From contig NZ_JAEHGE010000001.1 of assembly GCF_016097415.1 (NCBI RefSeq), positions 1,425,015 to 1,489,014 on the forward strand: a DNA stretch of 64,000 bases, written 5' to 3'. Every line of letters begins with the position of its first letter. The first letter of the stretch is position 1. The notes under the pieces are model-generated. The model was not told the DNA's origin and ran no database searches. It saw only the letters and a program-made list of their open reading frames with translations. Made by a program: the position numbers and the translations under genes. Shown piece after piece: positions 18,438 through 29,625 of this stretch. The stretch comes from a sulfur-oxidizing endosymbiont of Gigantopelta aegis (GTDB lineage Bacteria; Pseudomonadota; Gammaproteobacteria; GRL18).

Positions 18438-19631
18438 ATGTTAACTAAAGATCGTTGGTTATTACCTGAAGGTATTCAGGAAGTTTTATCACCACAAGCC
18501 CTAACAATTGAATCACAACGTCGTAGCCTGCTCGATTTATATCAAACATGGGGTTATGACTTAGTCGAGCCCCCCATGATTGATTTTCTGGACTCTTTAT
18601 TGACTGGGACTGGACATGACTTACAGTTAATGACGTTTACTTTGACGGATCAAATTTCCGGCAAACTACTGGGTGTACGTGCCGATATGACACCACAGAT
18701 AGCACGAATTGATGCGCATCATATAAAAACTGATCAGCCATCACGCTTCTGTTATATCGGTCAGGTATTAAAAACTCGCCTTGAAGGATTTAATCAATCG
18801 CGTAGTCCGCTACAGGTTGGCATTGAACTCTATGGACATAGTGGTCCGCAGAGTGATATTGAAGTTTTGCTACTCATGGTGGAAACCCTAAAATCAGTGG
18901 GCTTAGATGGCTTTCATATTGATTTAGGTCATGTCGGTATTTTTCGTAGTTTGGCGAAACAAGCCAAATTGAGTAAAATAGAAGAAGATACTTTGTTTGA
19001 TGCCTTACAGCGTAAAGCTGTGACGGAATTGACTGAATATTGTGCTGGCTTGCCTATTCGCGAAGAGTATAAGGCGCAATTTTTAGCATTAGTTGACTTG
19101 AATGGTGATATTTCCGTCATAGAAAAAGCACGGCAACTATTAACGGGCGATGAAGTCCATACTGAACTGGATAATCTTGAAGCCATTGCCAAGGGTTTAC
19201 TTGCGAGGATTCCAGAACAGAAACTGTATTTTGATTTAGCTGAATTACGCGGTTATAACTATCATACTGGCGTGGTTTTTGCCGCTTATTTACCGGGATA
19301 TGGTCAGGATATTGCTCAGGGTGGTCGTTATGACGGCATCGGTGAAACCTTTGGTCGTTCCAGAGCCGCCACTGGGTTTAGCTCAGATTTAACGCACTTA
19401 GTTTCGATTCGTGAAGAAGTATCTGTCAGTCAAGTGGATGAAGTGATTTTTGCACCAGCAAGCACTGATCCAGAATTAATGACTAGGGTGGCTGAACTAC
19501 GCGAACAAGGTAAACGGGTTATTTGTGAGTTGGTTGATGCCAGCGATGCTTCAAATGCCAATGCACAAACAATGGGCTGTACTCATTGTTTGAGTCAAGA
19601 TTCAGGCACATGGCAATTAGTTGCCATTTAA
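18438..19631 (+). CDS. hisZ: ATP phosphoribosyltransferase regulatory subunit HisZ
   Basis: A 397-aa class-II aminoacyl-tRNA-synthetase-like protein. Motif 2-like (RFCYIGQVLKTR) and motif 3-like (GGRYDGIGETFGRSRAATGFS) regions are present. HisZ lacks charging activity and activates short-form HisG in the first step of histidine synthesis, so a short hisG is expected elsewhere. Placement next to purA is typical. Confidence 0.95.
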   Translation: MLTKDRWLLPEGIQEVLSPQALTIESQRRSLLDLYQTWGYDLVEPPMIDFLDSLLTGTGHDLQLMTFTLTDQISGKLLGVRADMTPQIARIDAHHIKTDQPSRFCYIGQVLKTRLEGFNQSRSPLQVGIELYGHSGPQSDIEVLLLMVETLKSVGLDGFHIDLGHVGIFRSLAKQAKLSKIEEDTLFDALQRKAVTELTEYCAGLPIREEYKAQFLALVDLNGDISVIEKARQLLTGDEVHTELDNLEAIAKGLLARIPEQKLYFDLAELRGYNYHTGVVFAAYLPGYGQDIAQGGRYDGIGETFGRSRAATGFSSDLTHLVSIREEVSVSQVDEVIFAPASTDPELMTRVAELREQGKRVICELVDASDASNANAQTMGCTHCLSQDSGTWQLVAI

Positions 19632-19725
19632 TTATAACGATTCAGCATATTACAAAGTAACTGCATGTAATTGTATGTAACTACAGCGCATCAGCTTGAT
19701 ACGCAAATATGACTGAATTGATTAG

Positions 19726-21066
<1,341 letters not shown>

Positions 21067-21070
21067 ATGG

Positions 21071-21106
21071 TTTGGTGCTAATAAGCTGATAGCGATTAGC
21101 ACCAAA
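21071..21106 (+). other. Hairpin between purA and rnr
   Basis: A 12-bp perfect inverted repeat (TTTGGTGCTAAT at 21071-21082; complement at 21095-21106) in the 54-base gap between purA and rnr. Without a T-run it more likely sets relative mRNA levels than ends transcription. Confidence 0.5.
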
Positions 21107-21120
21107 ATGCAAGGACAAAT

Positions 21121-23631
21121 ATGAGTCAAAACTCTAGCAATAACCGCAATAAAAATACCCGTAAAAAGAGCGGAAAACCAAATCAGGTTTCCGATCCCTA
21201 CGCTAAACGCGAAGCAAAGAATTACGATAATCCTATCCCGAGTCGAGAATTTATTCTTGATCTGCTGACTGAACAGCCGGAACCGATTAATCGTTTTCAA
21301 GTCGAAAAACTGCTGAAATTAGATGATCCCGATCAAAAAGAAGGCTTACGCCGTCGTCTGCGTGCAATGGAACGAGATGGTCAGGTATTTTTTAATCGCC
21401 GTAAATGCTATGAGTTAATTTCTGAATCCGAAGTATTAGAAGGTATTGTCTCCGCACATCCCGATGGTTTTGGTTTTGTGCTTGCCGAAGATGGTGGCGG
21501 TGATCTGTTTATGGGTATGCGTGATATGCGCATCTTGTTTCATGGTGATCGCGTACAGGTACGTGTTTCTGGTACGGATAGAAAAGGGCGCCGTGAAGGT
21601 GCTTTAGTTAAAATCCTGGAACATAATACTAATACCGTTGTTGGTCAGTTGGAAAATCGTGATGGTATTTTGATGGTTGTACCTGATCACAAACGTATCA
21701 ATCATGACGTTATCATTGCAGAAGAACATACCTATGGCGCAGAAGTCGGTCAGATGGTGATGGTCGAAATTCAACAATTTCCTACCCGCTTTCAACGCGC
21801 CAAGGGGCGTGTGATTCAAAATCTAGGCGGCCACATGGAGCCGGGGCAGGAAATTGACGTAGCGATTCGTAGCTACAAAATCCCTCATGAATGGCCTATT
21901 ATGCTCGAAGCAGAAATTGCTGATTTAGAAGCATTCGTGCCAGAGTCCAGTAAAGTGGGTCGGGAAGATTTCCGTAATCATTTATTGCTCACCATCGATG
22001 GTGCAGATGCCAAAGATTTTGATGATGCAGTTTGTTGCGAACGCATTACATCAGGTAAAAACAAAGACGGTTGGCGTCTTTGGGTGGCTATTGCTGACGT
22101 GTCATCTTATGTTGAACGTGGCACAGCCTTAGATGCCGAAGCAAAACGCCGTGGTACTTCAGTATACTTCCCCGGTCGTGTGGTACCCATGTTGCCGGAA
22201 ATTTTATCCAACGGCCTTTGTTCATTGAATCCTGATGTGGATCGTTTGAGCATGGTCTGTGAGATGGAAATCTCTGCCTCGGGTGAAGTGGTTAGTCATC
22301 GTTTCAGTGAAGGACTTATGCGTTCTCATGCACGTCTGACTTATAACCAAGTGGCAGCGATGGTCATAGATGGTGATGTTGAACTATGTGAGCAATATGC
22401 TAATTTATTGCCGCATTTACATGAATTGTATCAATTGTATAAAGTATTGGCTGAAAAGCGTTCGCAACGAGGTGCCATTGATTTTGAAACCGTTGAGACA
22501 CAAATTGTTTTCGGTGAAGACAGAAAAATTGAAAAACTCGCGCCTATTACCCGCAATGATGCTCATCGTGTGATTGAAGAATGTATGTTAGCGGCCAATG
22601 TCAGTGCTGCTAATTTTTTATTGAAAAACAAAATAGCGGCTTTGTACCGCAATCACAAAGGGCCAACTGACGAAAAACTCAAAGGCTTAAAAGAATTTAT
22701 TTCACCCTTAGGTTTAAGTTTAGGCGGTGGTGATGAACCCACAGCCAAAGATTATTCTAAGCTATTGAATGAAATTAAAGAACGTCCAGATTTTGAAGTC
22801 TTGCAGATAGTGATGTTACGCAGTTTGTCTCAGGCCGTCTATGAAGCAGAAAATGTTGGTCACTTTGGCCTGTCATTTGAAGCCTATGCTCACTTTACCT
22901 CACCGATTCGACGTTATCCTGATTTATTGGTGCATCGTGCAATTAAACACATTGTTCGTGGCAACAAAGCCAGCACTTATAACTATACCCTAGAGCAAAT
23001 GAATGAACTGGGTCAGCATTGTTCTATCACAGAACGTCGTGCTGATGATGCCACCCGTGATGCAACGGACTGGCTGAAATGTGAGTATATGCTGGATAAA
23101 GTTGGTGAAGAATTTGAAGGTCGTATCAGCACCGTGACAGGTTTTGGTTTGTTTGTGGTGTTGGATGAAATTCATGTTGAAGGTCTGATTCATATTACTG
23201 CGCTTAAAGATGATTATTATCATTTTGATAAAATGAGTCATAAGATGAAAGGCGAACATACGGGTAAAGTGTTCCAGTTAGGCGATAAGATCAGGATCAA
23301 AGTCGCTGCAGTGAACCTAGACGAACGTAAAATTGATTTTGTGGCTCTGAATGCGGGGCCTGATTTAAAGCGTAAAAAAGATCGTCCTGGCTTTAAGAAG
23401 AAAAAGAAGTTTAATAAAGGGGGCAAATCATCTGCACCTCAACATACTTCTCAAGAGAATGCTCCACAAGAGAATGTTCCACAGGATAAGGCTCCACAAA
23501 ACAGTGCTTCACAAGAGAATGCGCCACAAGCTAAGCCTTCAGAAGCTAAGGCTCAGCCGCAAGATAGTCAAAATGAAACATCTGCCAAACCAAAAAAGAA
23601 GCGCAATAGAAGACGTCGATGGATGAACTGA
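21121..23631 (+). CDS. rnr: Ribonuclease R
   Basis: An 836-aa 3'-5' exoribonuclease. Its domains are an N-terminal winged helix (about 45-105), cold-shock domains, the RNB catalytic centre (TIDGADAKDFDDAVCCER with the metal-binding Asp cluster), an S1 domain (GEEFEGRISTVTGFGLFVVLDEIHVEGLIHI-type, about 660-735) and a basic tail. The tail contains a degenerate SQENAPQ-like repeat (about 778-820), unusual in its regularity. The last 13 bases overlap rlmB. Confidence 0.97.
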   Translation: MSQNSSNNRNKNTRKKSGKPNQVSDPYAKREAKNYDNPIPSREFILDLLTEQPEPINRFQVEKLLKLDDPDQKEGLRRRLRAMERDGQVFFNRRKCYELISESEVLEGIVSAHPDGFGFVLAEDGGGDLFMGMRDMRILFHGDRVQVRVSGTDRKGRREGALVKILEHNTNTVVGQLENRDGILMVVPDHKRINHDVIIAEEHTYGAEVGQMVMVEIQQFPTRFQRAKGRVIQNLGGHMEPGQEIDVAIRSYKIPHEWPIMLEAEIADLEAFVPESSKVGREDFRNHLLLTIDGADAKDFDDAVCCERITSGKNKDGWRLWVAIADVSSYVERGTALDAEAKRRGTSVYFPGRVVPMLPEILSNGLCSLNPDVDRLSMVCEMEISASGEVVSHRFSEGLMRSHARLTYNQVAAMVIDGDVELCEQYANLLPHLHELYQLYKVLAEKRSQRGAIDFETVETQIVFGEDRKIEKLAPITRNDAHRVIEECMLAANVSAANFLLKNKIAALYRNHKGPTDEKLKGLKEFISPLGLSLGGGDEPTAKDYSKLLNEIKERPDFEVLQIVMLRSLSQAVYEAENVGHFGLSFEAYAHFTSPIRRYPDLLVHRAIKHIVRGNKASTYNYTLEQMNELGQHCSITERRADDATRDATDWLKCEYMLDKVGEEFEGRISTVTGFGLFVVLDEIHVEGLIHITALKDDYYHFDKMSHKMKGEHTGKVFQLGDKIRIKVAAVNLDERKIDFVALNAGPDLKRKKDRPGFKKKKKFNKGGKSSAPQHTSQENAPQENVPQDKAPQNSASQENAPQAKPSEAKAQPQDSQNETSAKPKKKRNRRRRWMN

Positions 23632-24401
23632 TTTTTGGCATTCATGCCGTCAAATCAGCATTGAACTATTGTCATGATGGCAAGGGTCATGATGGCAATG
23701 GTGATGACACAAAAGAGCTGGCTTCTGAGCAGATAACGGCTTTATATGTTGATCGTGGTCGTAAAGACAACCGCATTAGTGCCATTGTTGAACTGGCGAA
23801 GAAAAAATCGGTTAAGGTCACCTTAGTACAGCGAAAAAAACTGGACGAGCTTACTTCCGGCAACCATCAAGGCGTTGTCGCACAAAGCAAGGCGCCCAAA
23901 GTAAAATCCGAGAGTTTTTTAGATGATTTATTACAAACCCTGGATGTGCCGCCGTTCTTATTAATTCTCGATGGTGTGCAAGATCCCCATAATTTAGGTG
24001 CTTGTCTGCGTACTGCTGATGCTGCAGGTGTGCACGCAATCATTGTTCCCAAAGATCGTTCAGTCTCCCTAACCCCTACAGTACGAAAAGTTGCCTGTGG
24101 TGCCGATCAAAGTGTGCCTCTCATTCAAGTGACAAATTTAGCGCGTACGCTAAAACTACTAAAAAGCTATCAAATTTGGATTGTTGGCACTGCCGATGAA
24201 ACTAATGATACAATCTATAGCAGTGATCTGACCGGACCTTTGGCTTTAGTCATGGGTACTGAAGGCAAGGGCATGCGTCGTTTAACACGTGAGAATTGTG
24301 ATGCTCTGGTTAAAATTCCCATGCTGGGTCAGGTTGAAAGCCTCAATGTCTCCGTTGCTACGGGTATTGGATTGTTTGAAGCCCTGCGACAACGTAGCTA
24401 A
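23619..24401 (+). CDS. rlmB: 23S rRNA Gm2251 methyltransferase RlmB
   Basis: A 260-aa SpoU-class enzyme. The L30e-like N-terminal substrate-binding domain (LIFGIHAVKSAL) precedes the knotted SAM-binding domain with motif 1 LDGVQDPHNLGACLRTADAAG, motif 2 LVMGTEGKGMRRL and motif 3 IPMLGQVESLNVSVATGI. It 2'-O-methylates the ribosomal P-loop G2251. An insert in the first 40 residues (HDGKGHDGNGDDTK) is not usual. It overlaps rnr, so they are coupled. Confidence 0.97.
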   Translation: MDELIFGIHAVKSALNYCHDGKGHDGNGDDTKELASEQITALYVDRGRKDNRISAIVELAKKKSVKVTLVQRKKLDELTSGNHQGVVAQSKAPKVKSESFLDDLLQTLDVPPFLLILDGVQDPHNLGACLRTADAAGVHAIIVPKDRSVSLTPTVRKVACGADQSVPLIQVTNLARTLKLLKSYQIWIVGTADETNDTIYSSDLTGPLALVMGTEGKGMRRLTRENCDALVKIPMLGQVESLNVSVATGIGLFEALRQRS

Positions 24402-24459
24402 ACAACGTAGCTAATTGTAAGCTCATTGATTTGCCAAACTCTCACAATAGGAAAGGCTC

Positions 24460-24789
24460 ATGCTGAAAATACGAATAGCCGGAACAGAAAGTGAATTACG
24501 TCAAATTGCTCATAAAGCGGGCAGTACTAAGATCCGACGTTTTAAACGTGATAATGGTAAAACAACATTTGCTATTGACGTGCAGATTTCAGTGAATGAC
24601 TTTCTGGAGAATCTTGATTTAAACTCTGACTCTAAAAATCAGGGTGACACTCATATTGAAAACAAGATTGAAACTCAGAGCGAAAATCAGCAATTTAATA
24701 TTGCTGACATAGATAAAAACAATAATTGCGACCCGCGCATTATTCAGGCTGAGTTAGAAGAACTATTAGATGAGATCTCAGATAAATAA
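24460..24789 (+). CDS. Small acidic protein of unknown function
   Basis: A 109-aa protein preceded by AGGAAAGG (24450-24457). The first 50 residues (MLKIRIAGTESELRQIAHKAGSTKIRRFKRDNGKTTFAIDV) mix strand and helix and are basic; the second half is Asn/Asp/Glu-rich and probably disordered, with a final acidic helix. I do not recognise a family. It sits between rlmB and rpsF on the same strand, so a translation- or RNA-related role is only a guess. Confidence 0.6.
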   Translation: MLKIRIAGTESELRQIAHKAGSTKIRRFKRDNGKTTFAIDVQISVNDFLENLDLNSDSKNQGDTHIENKIETQSENQQFNIADIDKNNNCDPRIIQAELEELLDEISDK

Positions 24790-24832
24790 TTGTATTGAAC
24801 TCTCACTGGAAAAATCATATAATACCGCACTT

Positions 24833-24853
24833 TGACGAACCATGGGTTCGTCA
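24833..24853 (+). terminator. Perfect palindrome upstream of rpsF
   Basis: TGACGAAC and its complement GTTCGTCA face each other around a 5-base centre, 44 bases after the preceding stop and 105 bases before rpsF. A short T-rich tract (CTTTTT) follows from about 24861. It may end the upstream transcript or be part of the rpsF leader. Confidence 0.4.
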
Positions 24854-24925
24854 TTCCTTGCTTTTTGTGAGTAATTTCTCGTATAACGATATGAAATTTA
24901 TCCATAGGAAGCTGATTAACCACTC

Positions 24926-24950
24926 TTAAAGGCTAATTACCCGTAAGGAT
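24926..24950 (+). promoter_or_regulatory. Possible S6:S18 autoregulatory motif in the rpsF leader
   Basis: Just before rpsF, CTTA and TAAG can pair around an inner GG/CC pairing, leaving unpaired CG or CCG bases beside the stem. The known S6:S18 leader motif has two stems with an unpaired CCG, located next to rpsF. The match is by eye and short. Confidence 0.3.
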
Positions 24951-24957
24951 TGTCTAA

Positions 24958-25365
24958 ATGAGACATTATGAAATAATATTTCTTGTCCACCCAGATCAGA
25001 GTGAACAAGTACCTGCAATGATCGAACGCTATCGCGCTACTATTGAATCTAATAGTGGCAGTATCCATCGTCTGGAAGATTGGGGGCGCCGTCAGTTGGC
25101 TTATCCAATTAACAAAATCCACAAAGCACATTATGTGTTAATGAATGTTGAGTGTGAGCCAGCAATCATTGATGAATTAACGCATGCTTTCCGATTCAAC
25201 GATGCCGTTATTCGTAACCTGATTATCTCTATGAAAGGTCCGTATACTGATGCTTCTCCTCTAGTAAAAGAGAAAGAAGAACCAGCATCCGAAAAACCTG
25301 CGAGTGCACCAGAAAAAACTGAGACTGCACCTGTTGCTGAAGCTAAAACTGAAGCCGCTGAATAA
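24958..25365 (+). CDS. rpsF: Small ribosomal subunit protein bS6
   Basis: A 135-aa protein. Residues 1-95 are a full S6 fold ([46 protein letters not shown]). The tail (about 100-135) is rich in Glu, Pro, Lys and Ala and longer than the glutamate tail of the E. coli protein. It forms an operon with rpsR and rplI. Confidence 0.98.
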   Translation: MRHYEIIFLVHPDQSEQVPAMIERYRATIESNSGSIHRLEDWGRRQLAYPINKIHKAHYVLMNVECEPAIIDELTHAFRFNDAVIRNLIISMKGPYTDASPLVKEKEEPASEKPASAPEKTETAPVAEAKTEAAE

Positions 25366-25466
25366 GGCAATAGTTTAAGCTTAAACATTCGATCAAAGCC
25401 GATTAAAATAAATTAAGCGGATTTGATGTATCCAATAGAGATTTAATAAAGAAAAGGTGAAGAAAA

Positions 25467-25694
25467 ATGTCACGCTATTTCCGTCGTAGAAAATACTGTC
25501 GTTTTACTGCTGAGGGTATTACTGAGATCGATTATAAAGATCTTGCTACTCTTAAGAACTATGTCATGGAAAACGGTAAAATCGTACCAAGCCGTATCAC
25601 TGGTACCAGTGCTAAGTATCAGCGTCAATTGTCAACAGCAATTAAACGCGCTCGTTACCTGGCTTTACTTCCATATACTGATAGCCACGATTAA
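25467..25694 (+). CDS. rpsR: Small ribosomal subunit protein bS18
   Basis: A 75-aa protein with the conserved [21 protein letters not shown] and [37 protein letters not shown] at 25453-25460 is the ribosome site. No priB lies between rpsF and rpsR, unlike E. coli. Confidence 0.98.
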   Translation: MSRYFRRRKYCRFTAEGITEIDYKDLATLKNYVMENGKIVPSRITGTSAKYQRQLSTAIKRARYLALLPYTDSHD

Positions 25695-25730
25695 TAGTCA
25701 CGATTAACAGTAAATTTAGAGAGAGTTCAC

Positions 25731-26177
25731 ATGAACATTATTCTATTAGAAAAAATCAATAAGCTGGGTCAACTAGGCGATCAGGTTTCTGTTAAGTCAG
25801 GTTTCGGTCGTAATTATTTGATTCCACAGGGTAAAGCATTACCTGCCACTGAAACAAACGTGAAAATGTTTGAAGGACGTCGCGCCGAGCTTGAAGCGGC
25901 TGCTGCTGAGTCTTTAGGCGCTGCTACTGCACGTGCTGAAACACTTAACGACAAAGAAGTGGTTATCGTTCGTAAAGCCGGTGATGAAGGCCGTATGTTC
26001 GGTTCTGTTTCCAATGGTGATATTGCAGAAGCATTAGTTGCTGCTGGCGCTGACGTTGAAAAACGTGAAGTACGTATGCCAGAAGGTGCAATTCGTGAGT
26101 TAGGTGAATATGAAATTGATATTCATTTACATAGCGATGTAAATGCCACAGTGAAGATTATTGTTGAAGCTGAATAA
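25731..26177 (+). CDS. rplI: Large ribosomal subunit protein bL9
   Basis: A 148-aa protein. The N-terminal domain has [36 protein letters not shown], then the connecting helix and the C-terminal domain ending in VEAE. It binds 23S rRNA near the L1 stalk. It is the last gene of the ribosomal operon, closed by a terminator. Confidence 0.98.
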   Translation: MNIILLEKINKLGQLGDQVSVKSGFGRNYLIPQGKALPATETNVKMFEGRRAELEAAAAESLGAATARAETLNDKEVVIVRKAGDEGRMFGSVSNGDIAEALVAAGADVEKREVRMPEGAIRELGEYEIDIHLHSDVNATVKIIVEAE

Positions 26178-26204
26178 GTTTTAATATTTCCAAGCTATAT
26201 CAAG

Positions 26205-26244
26205 AAAAAAGCGTTTTCCTGTCATTAGGAAAGCGCTTTTTTTT
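26205..26244 (+). terminator. Intrinsic terminator of the rpsF-rpsR-rplI operon
   Basis: AAAGCGTTTTCCT pairs with AGGAAAGCGCTTT around a six-base loop and is followed by eight T residues, about 30 bases after rplI. Confidence 0.9.
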
Positions 26245-26325
26245 GTCCATTGATATGAGTTGTAAAGCATTTTTTTCAGTGGATACTCACTGTCAATTTG
26301 ATATTAATAATTTCTAATGCCATTT

Positions 26326-26423
26326 GGCTTCGCACCCTTCCAATAATTAATAGCGGTGCGCTTCGTTCCTCAGCAGCACCCTACGATTATTTATATAAAA
26401 AACCTATTTACGGATGAGCACTA
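26326..26423. repeat. Intergenic palindromic repeat remnants (two families)
   Basis: The segment 26355-26384 (GGTGCGCTTCGTTCCTCAGC then AGCACCCTAC) is one arm of the same family as the hairpins at 33367-33449 and 47446-47515, with a degenerate opposite arm around 26326-26341. At 26405-26423 lies TATTTACGGATGAGCACTA, the complement of the TAGTG..CATCCGTTTATT element seen after norD and after the gene ending at 62962. Confidence 0.55.
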
Positions 26424-26474
26424 ACTAAACAATACCGCTAATTATTATCCAGAACTCAGCTTAACTTAACTTAA

Positions 26475-26558
26475 CTATACTTTAAACATATTAATAATTT
26501 GTTGCAGGTTATGAGCTGTTTTATCCAGTTCCTTACTCGATGCTTCGGTATGATCTAA
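26475..26558 (-). pseudogene. C-terminal remnant of a chemoreceptor gene
   Basis: Reading leftward from the IS end, the minus strand encodes LDHTEASSKELDKTAHNLQQ followed by IINMFKV and a stop at 26475-26477. This is the typical end of a methyl-accepting chemotaxis protein signalling domain. The rest of that gene is missing: the IS3 element starts at 26559 and the DNA beyond it belongs to a different gene. Confidence 0.7.
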
Positions 26559-28068
26559 TGTGGCTATACTTAACCGGACACACAACTTAAAATAACTAAA
26601 AGATAAAAAGTGTGACCTAAAATGAATGATCAAACAAAAAAACCGAATAAAAGCTATACATCAGAATTTAAAGAATCAGCTGTCAAATTAGCTAATGAGA
26701 CGGATCAACCCGTTTCTCAGACTGCCAGGGAGCTAGGTGTTAATGTAAATACTCTACATACCTGGATCAGTAAATATTCCAAACCGGTGAAGACGGTAGC
26801 CAATAGAAGTGATGAACACATTTATGATGAAGTAAAACGTCTGAAAAAGAATTGGCAAAAGTGATTCAGGAGCGTGATTTATTAAAAGGCCACAGCGTAC
26901 TTTGCAAGGGAAACTTTGTGAAGTACGCATGGATAACTGATCAGGCTAAAGATTACCCGGTAACGATTCTGTGCCGTTTTATGGATGTTTCCCGTAGTTG
27001 CTATTATGATTGGGTTAGCTCTCCTAAAACGGATAGAGAGAAAGAAAATGAAGCGCTTACTGAGCAGCTAAAAAACTGTTTGAAGACAGTCGCAAGACTT
27101 ATGGAACCCGTCGTCTTAAAAGAAAACTGGCTGAAAAAGGCGTTCATATAAGCCGCCGGAGAATTGGTCGATTAATGAAAAAAGCCGGTTTGTTTTGTAA
27201 AACGAAGAGACGCTTTAAAGCGACGACTAATTCCAAGCATAATAAGCGTATATCTCCAAATTTACTGGAAAGAGAGTTTACTGTCTCTCAACCTGATCGC
27301 TACTATGTGGGTGATATTACCTATATTGCCACCAAGGAAGGCTGGTTATATTTAGCGGTTGTCATTGACTTATTCTCTAGGCAAATTGTTGGCTGGTCGA
27401 TGGATGAGCGAATGAAAGCCAAGCTAGTCAATGATGCTTTACTGATGGCCATATGGAAGCGTAAACCAATGGATGGATTGCTTTGGCATACTGACCGAGG
27501 TAGCCAATATGCCTCTGATAGTCATAGAAAAATATTGTCGGATCATAACATAATTCAGTCTATGAGCCGCAAAGGAAATTGCTGGGACAATGCTGTATCA
27601 GAGAGCTTCTTTCATAGTTTGAAAACTGAATTGACGCACCATTGTCGATTCAAAACCAGAGTAGAAGCAAAGCAGGCAACATTTGAATATATTGAGGTAT
27701 TTTATAATCGGGAGCGACTTCATTCGGCTAATGATTATTTGTCACCAGTCGATTATGAAATACAGCAGGAAATAGCTTAAATCGATTGATTGAAGAGGGG
27801 TAAAAGGCGACATAAATGCCGCCCATTACCGTTGACGGCCATCGGCTCCTCAGCCTGTGCCGTGAAGATATTGTAACAGGATCATTACCGTTGTGAAAAT
27901 ACCTTGGGTGAATGGAACGGCTCTATCGTTCCAGAGGGCAAAGCCCTTTCTCTTCATCTGTTTAAAGTTAACATGAGAAACTAAAATGATAGGAAATACA
28001 AAATGACAAAAATCACTTGAAACAGCCAAAAAAATATTTAGAAAACTGTCCGGAAAAGTGTTGACACA
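26559..28068 (+). mobile_element. IS3-family insertion sequence, first copy
   Basis: The 1510-bp element has imperfect terminal inverted repeats: left TGTGGCTATACTTAACCGGA from 26559; right end, read inward on the minus strand, TGTGTCAACACTTTTCCGGA from 28068. It carries IS3-type orfA and orfB. No matching 3-4 bp duplication is visible at its edges. The two flanks carry pieces of different genes, so a rearrangement probably followed insertion. Confidence 0.88.
26622..27780 (+). pseudogene. IS3-family transposase OrfA/OrfB, frames broken
   Basis: OrfA starts at 26622 (MNDQTKKPNKSYTSEFKESA) with a helix-turn-helix (QTARELGVNVNTLHTWISKY). OrfB has the rve catalytic core: D in [21 protein letters not shown] in [11 protein letters not shown] in [11 protein letters not shown]. 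Ordinary IS3 elements use one -1 shift between orfA and orfB. Here extra breaks occur at A5 26844-26848, A4 26884-26887 (two bases short) and A6 27070-27075. Restoring the A residues gives RLKKELAKVIQERDLL and [20 protein letters not shown]. As written it is inactive. Confidence 0.88.
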
Positions 28069-29519
28069 TCAGGATTTTTTCCTGATGCCTTCATATAAAA
28101 TAATAGTGCTTGGGCGGCATTCATATTAATTGATATGCGTTCGGGTAGATTATCTGCGGCATCCTGGAATATTTCTAAGGACTCAAGTAGACGATTTTTA
28201 TTATAAAGACGCATGCCTTTGCCATTTTGTAATAAATAATGGTACTTCTGTGTCATTGCTTCAATGGTTGATGAATTGGCATCAAAGACACTATTAATAT
28301 CATCTTGTAGTGCTTCTGCTAATTCTGTTTCACCTAAATCTTCAGTGGTTTTGATGAGGTCGGATTTGAGTGCTTCAGGCAGTTCAGAGAGAGGGCCAGA
28401 TAAGTTCTCAATGGCTTTTTGAAATAATTCCCTGGCATTGTCTTCGTTGCCCAATTTTTTTTGAGTCATGCTTTCAACAATTTGCGTATGTAAAATAGCC
28501 TGTTTATCTTTACGGTAAATTTTTTGCGCGGATGTTATGGTTTGCACGGCTTGTTTAGCTTTACCATTATCAACATAGAGTTTGGCGAGATTCATATTAT
28601 CGCCCACACTGCCAAAACAGGAGTTTTTACCTTGTGATACGGCGGTCTTTAATGATTTTTCTGCGGTATCAAAGTCGTCATTTTTTATGGCTACTTGAGC
28701 AAGATGTTGTTGTCTGGCAATGGCATAGGGTGATATTTTAGTAGCATTGCTTAAGATGTTTTGTACTTCTTCTGGCTTGTCTTGCTCTTCAAGAACTTGA
28801 GCGAGCAGATCATAGGCTTCGATATAATTTTTGTTTTCCTTAATCACTTCTTCCAATAGGGGTTGGGCTTGCTGAAACTCATTGCGAGCCATGAATGTCT
28901 TTGCCTTGCCCACTTTTGCCCATTGAAAATCTCTAACGGAGAGGGCTTTATCATACACTGCCTGAGCAATGTCCAGTTCATTGGCGGCCAGGGCAATTTC
29001 CCCCTTTAGCTTGCCGATTTCTAATGCCTGTTTACTATGTACTGCCATTTTTTTATCAGCAATCTTAAGTGCTTGGCTATAGTCTTTTTTATTGTAGGCA
29101 ACATAAATGTCTTTCATGATGGCTTTTTTTTCCATCAATATTTCAAGACGTTTGAGTAAGAGATCTTTAGGAAAGGGTTTGTTGAGGTAGCCATCAGGAC
29201 GGTATTCGACGGCGGCCATGACCATGCTTTGGGTGTTTTCAGCGGTGATCATAATGTAGATGGTGCCATAAGGGATTAAATGGCGGTGCATGATTTCTTC
29301 AAGTAATTGTTGGCCGTTTTGACCTTCACCCAGATTATAGTCACATAAAATCACATCAAATTTATTATAAGTAACTTTTTTCAGAGCTTCTTTGGCATCC
29401 TTAGCATCCTGTATTTCTTTGGCACCGCAACTGACTAGAATTGAGCGTAGCATAGAGCGGTAATTGCCGAAATCATCGACAATCAAAAAACGTATTTTTT
29501 CAAGATCTAAACGAGCCAT
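28038..29519 (-). pseudogene. TPR response regulator, C-terminus truncated by IS3
   Basis: A CheY-like receiver (residues 1-130; acidic VDDFGNYR, phospho-acceptor Asp60 in VILCDYNLGEG, Lys in YLNKPF) is followed by a long helical region of TPR-type repeats (about 135-480). The native frame stops matching at about 28069; the last nine residues VSTLFRTVF are read from the IS3 terminal repeat. The family has no DNA-binding domain and probably acts by protein contact. How many residues are lost is unknown. It may still fold. The start is ATG at 29517-29519. Confidence 0.8.
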
Positions 29520-29625
29520 AGATAACTTAGAATGTGATTAAAGACCTCTTAAGAATAGCAAATAATGGCTCAATAACAAGTTCCGATGGATGTTTCTAGT
29601 TTTTAGTCCTGTTTGGGATAAATGC

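Noticed and set aside
26622-27151. Programmed -1 frameshifting as the explanation of all IS3 frame changes
   Set aside because: IS3 elements use one such site between orfA and orfB. Here there are additional breaks within orfA and within orfB, which a single programmed site cannot explain.
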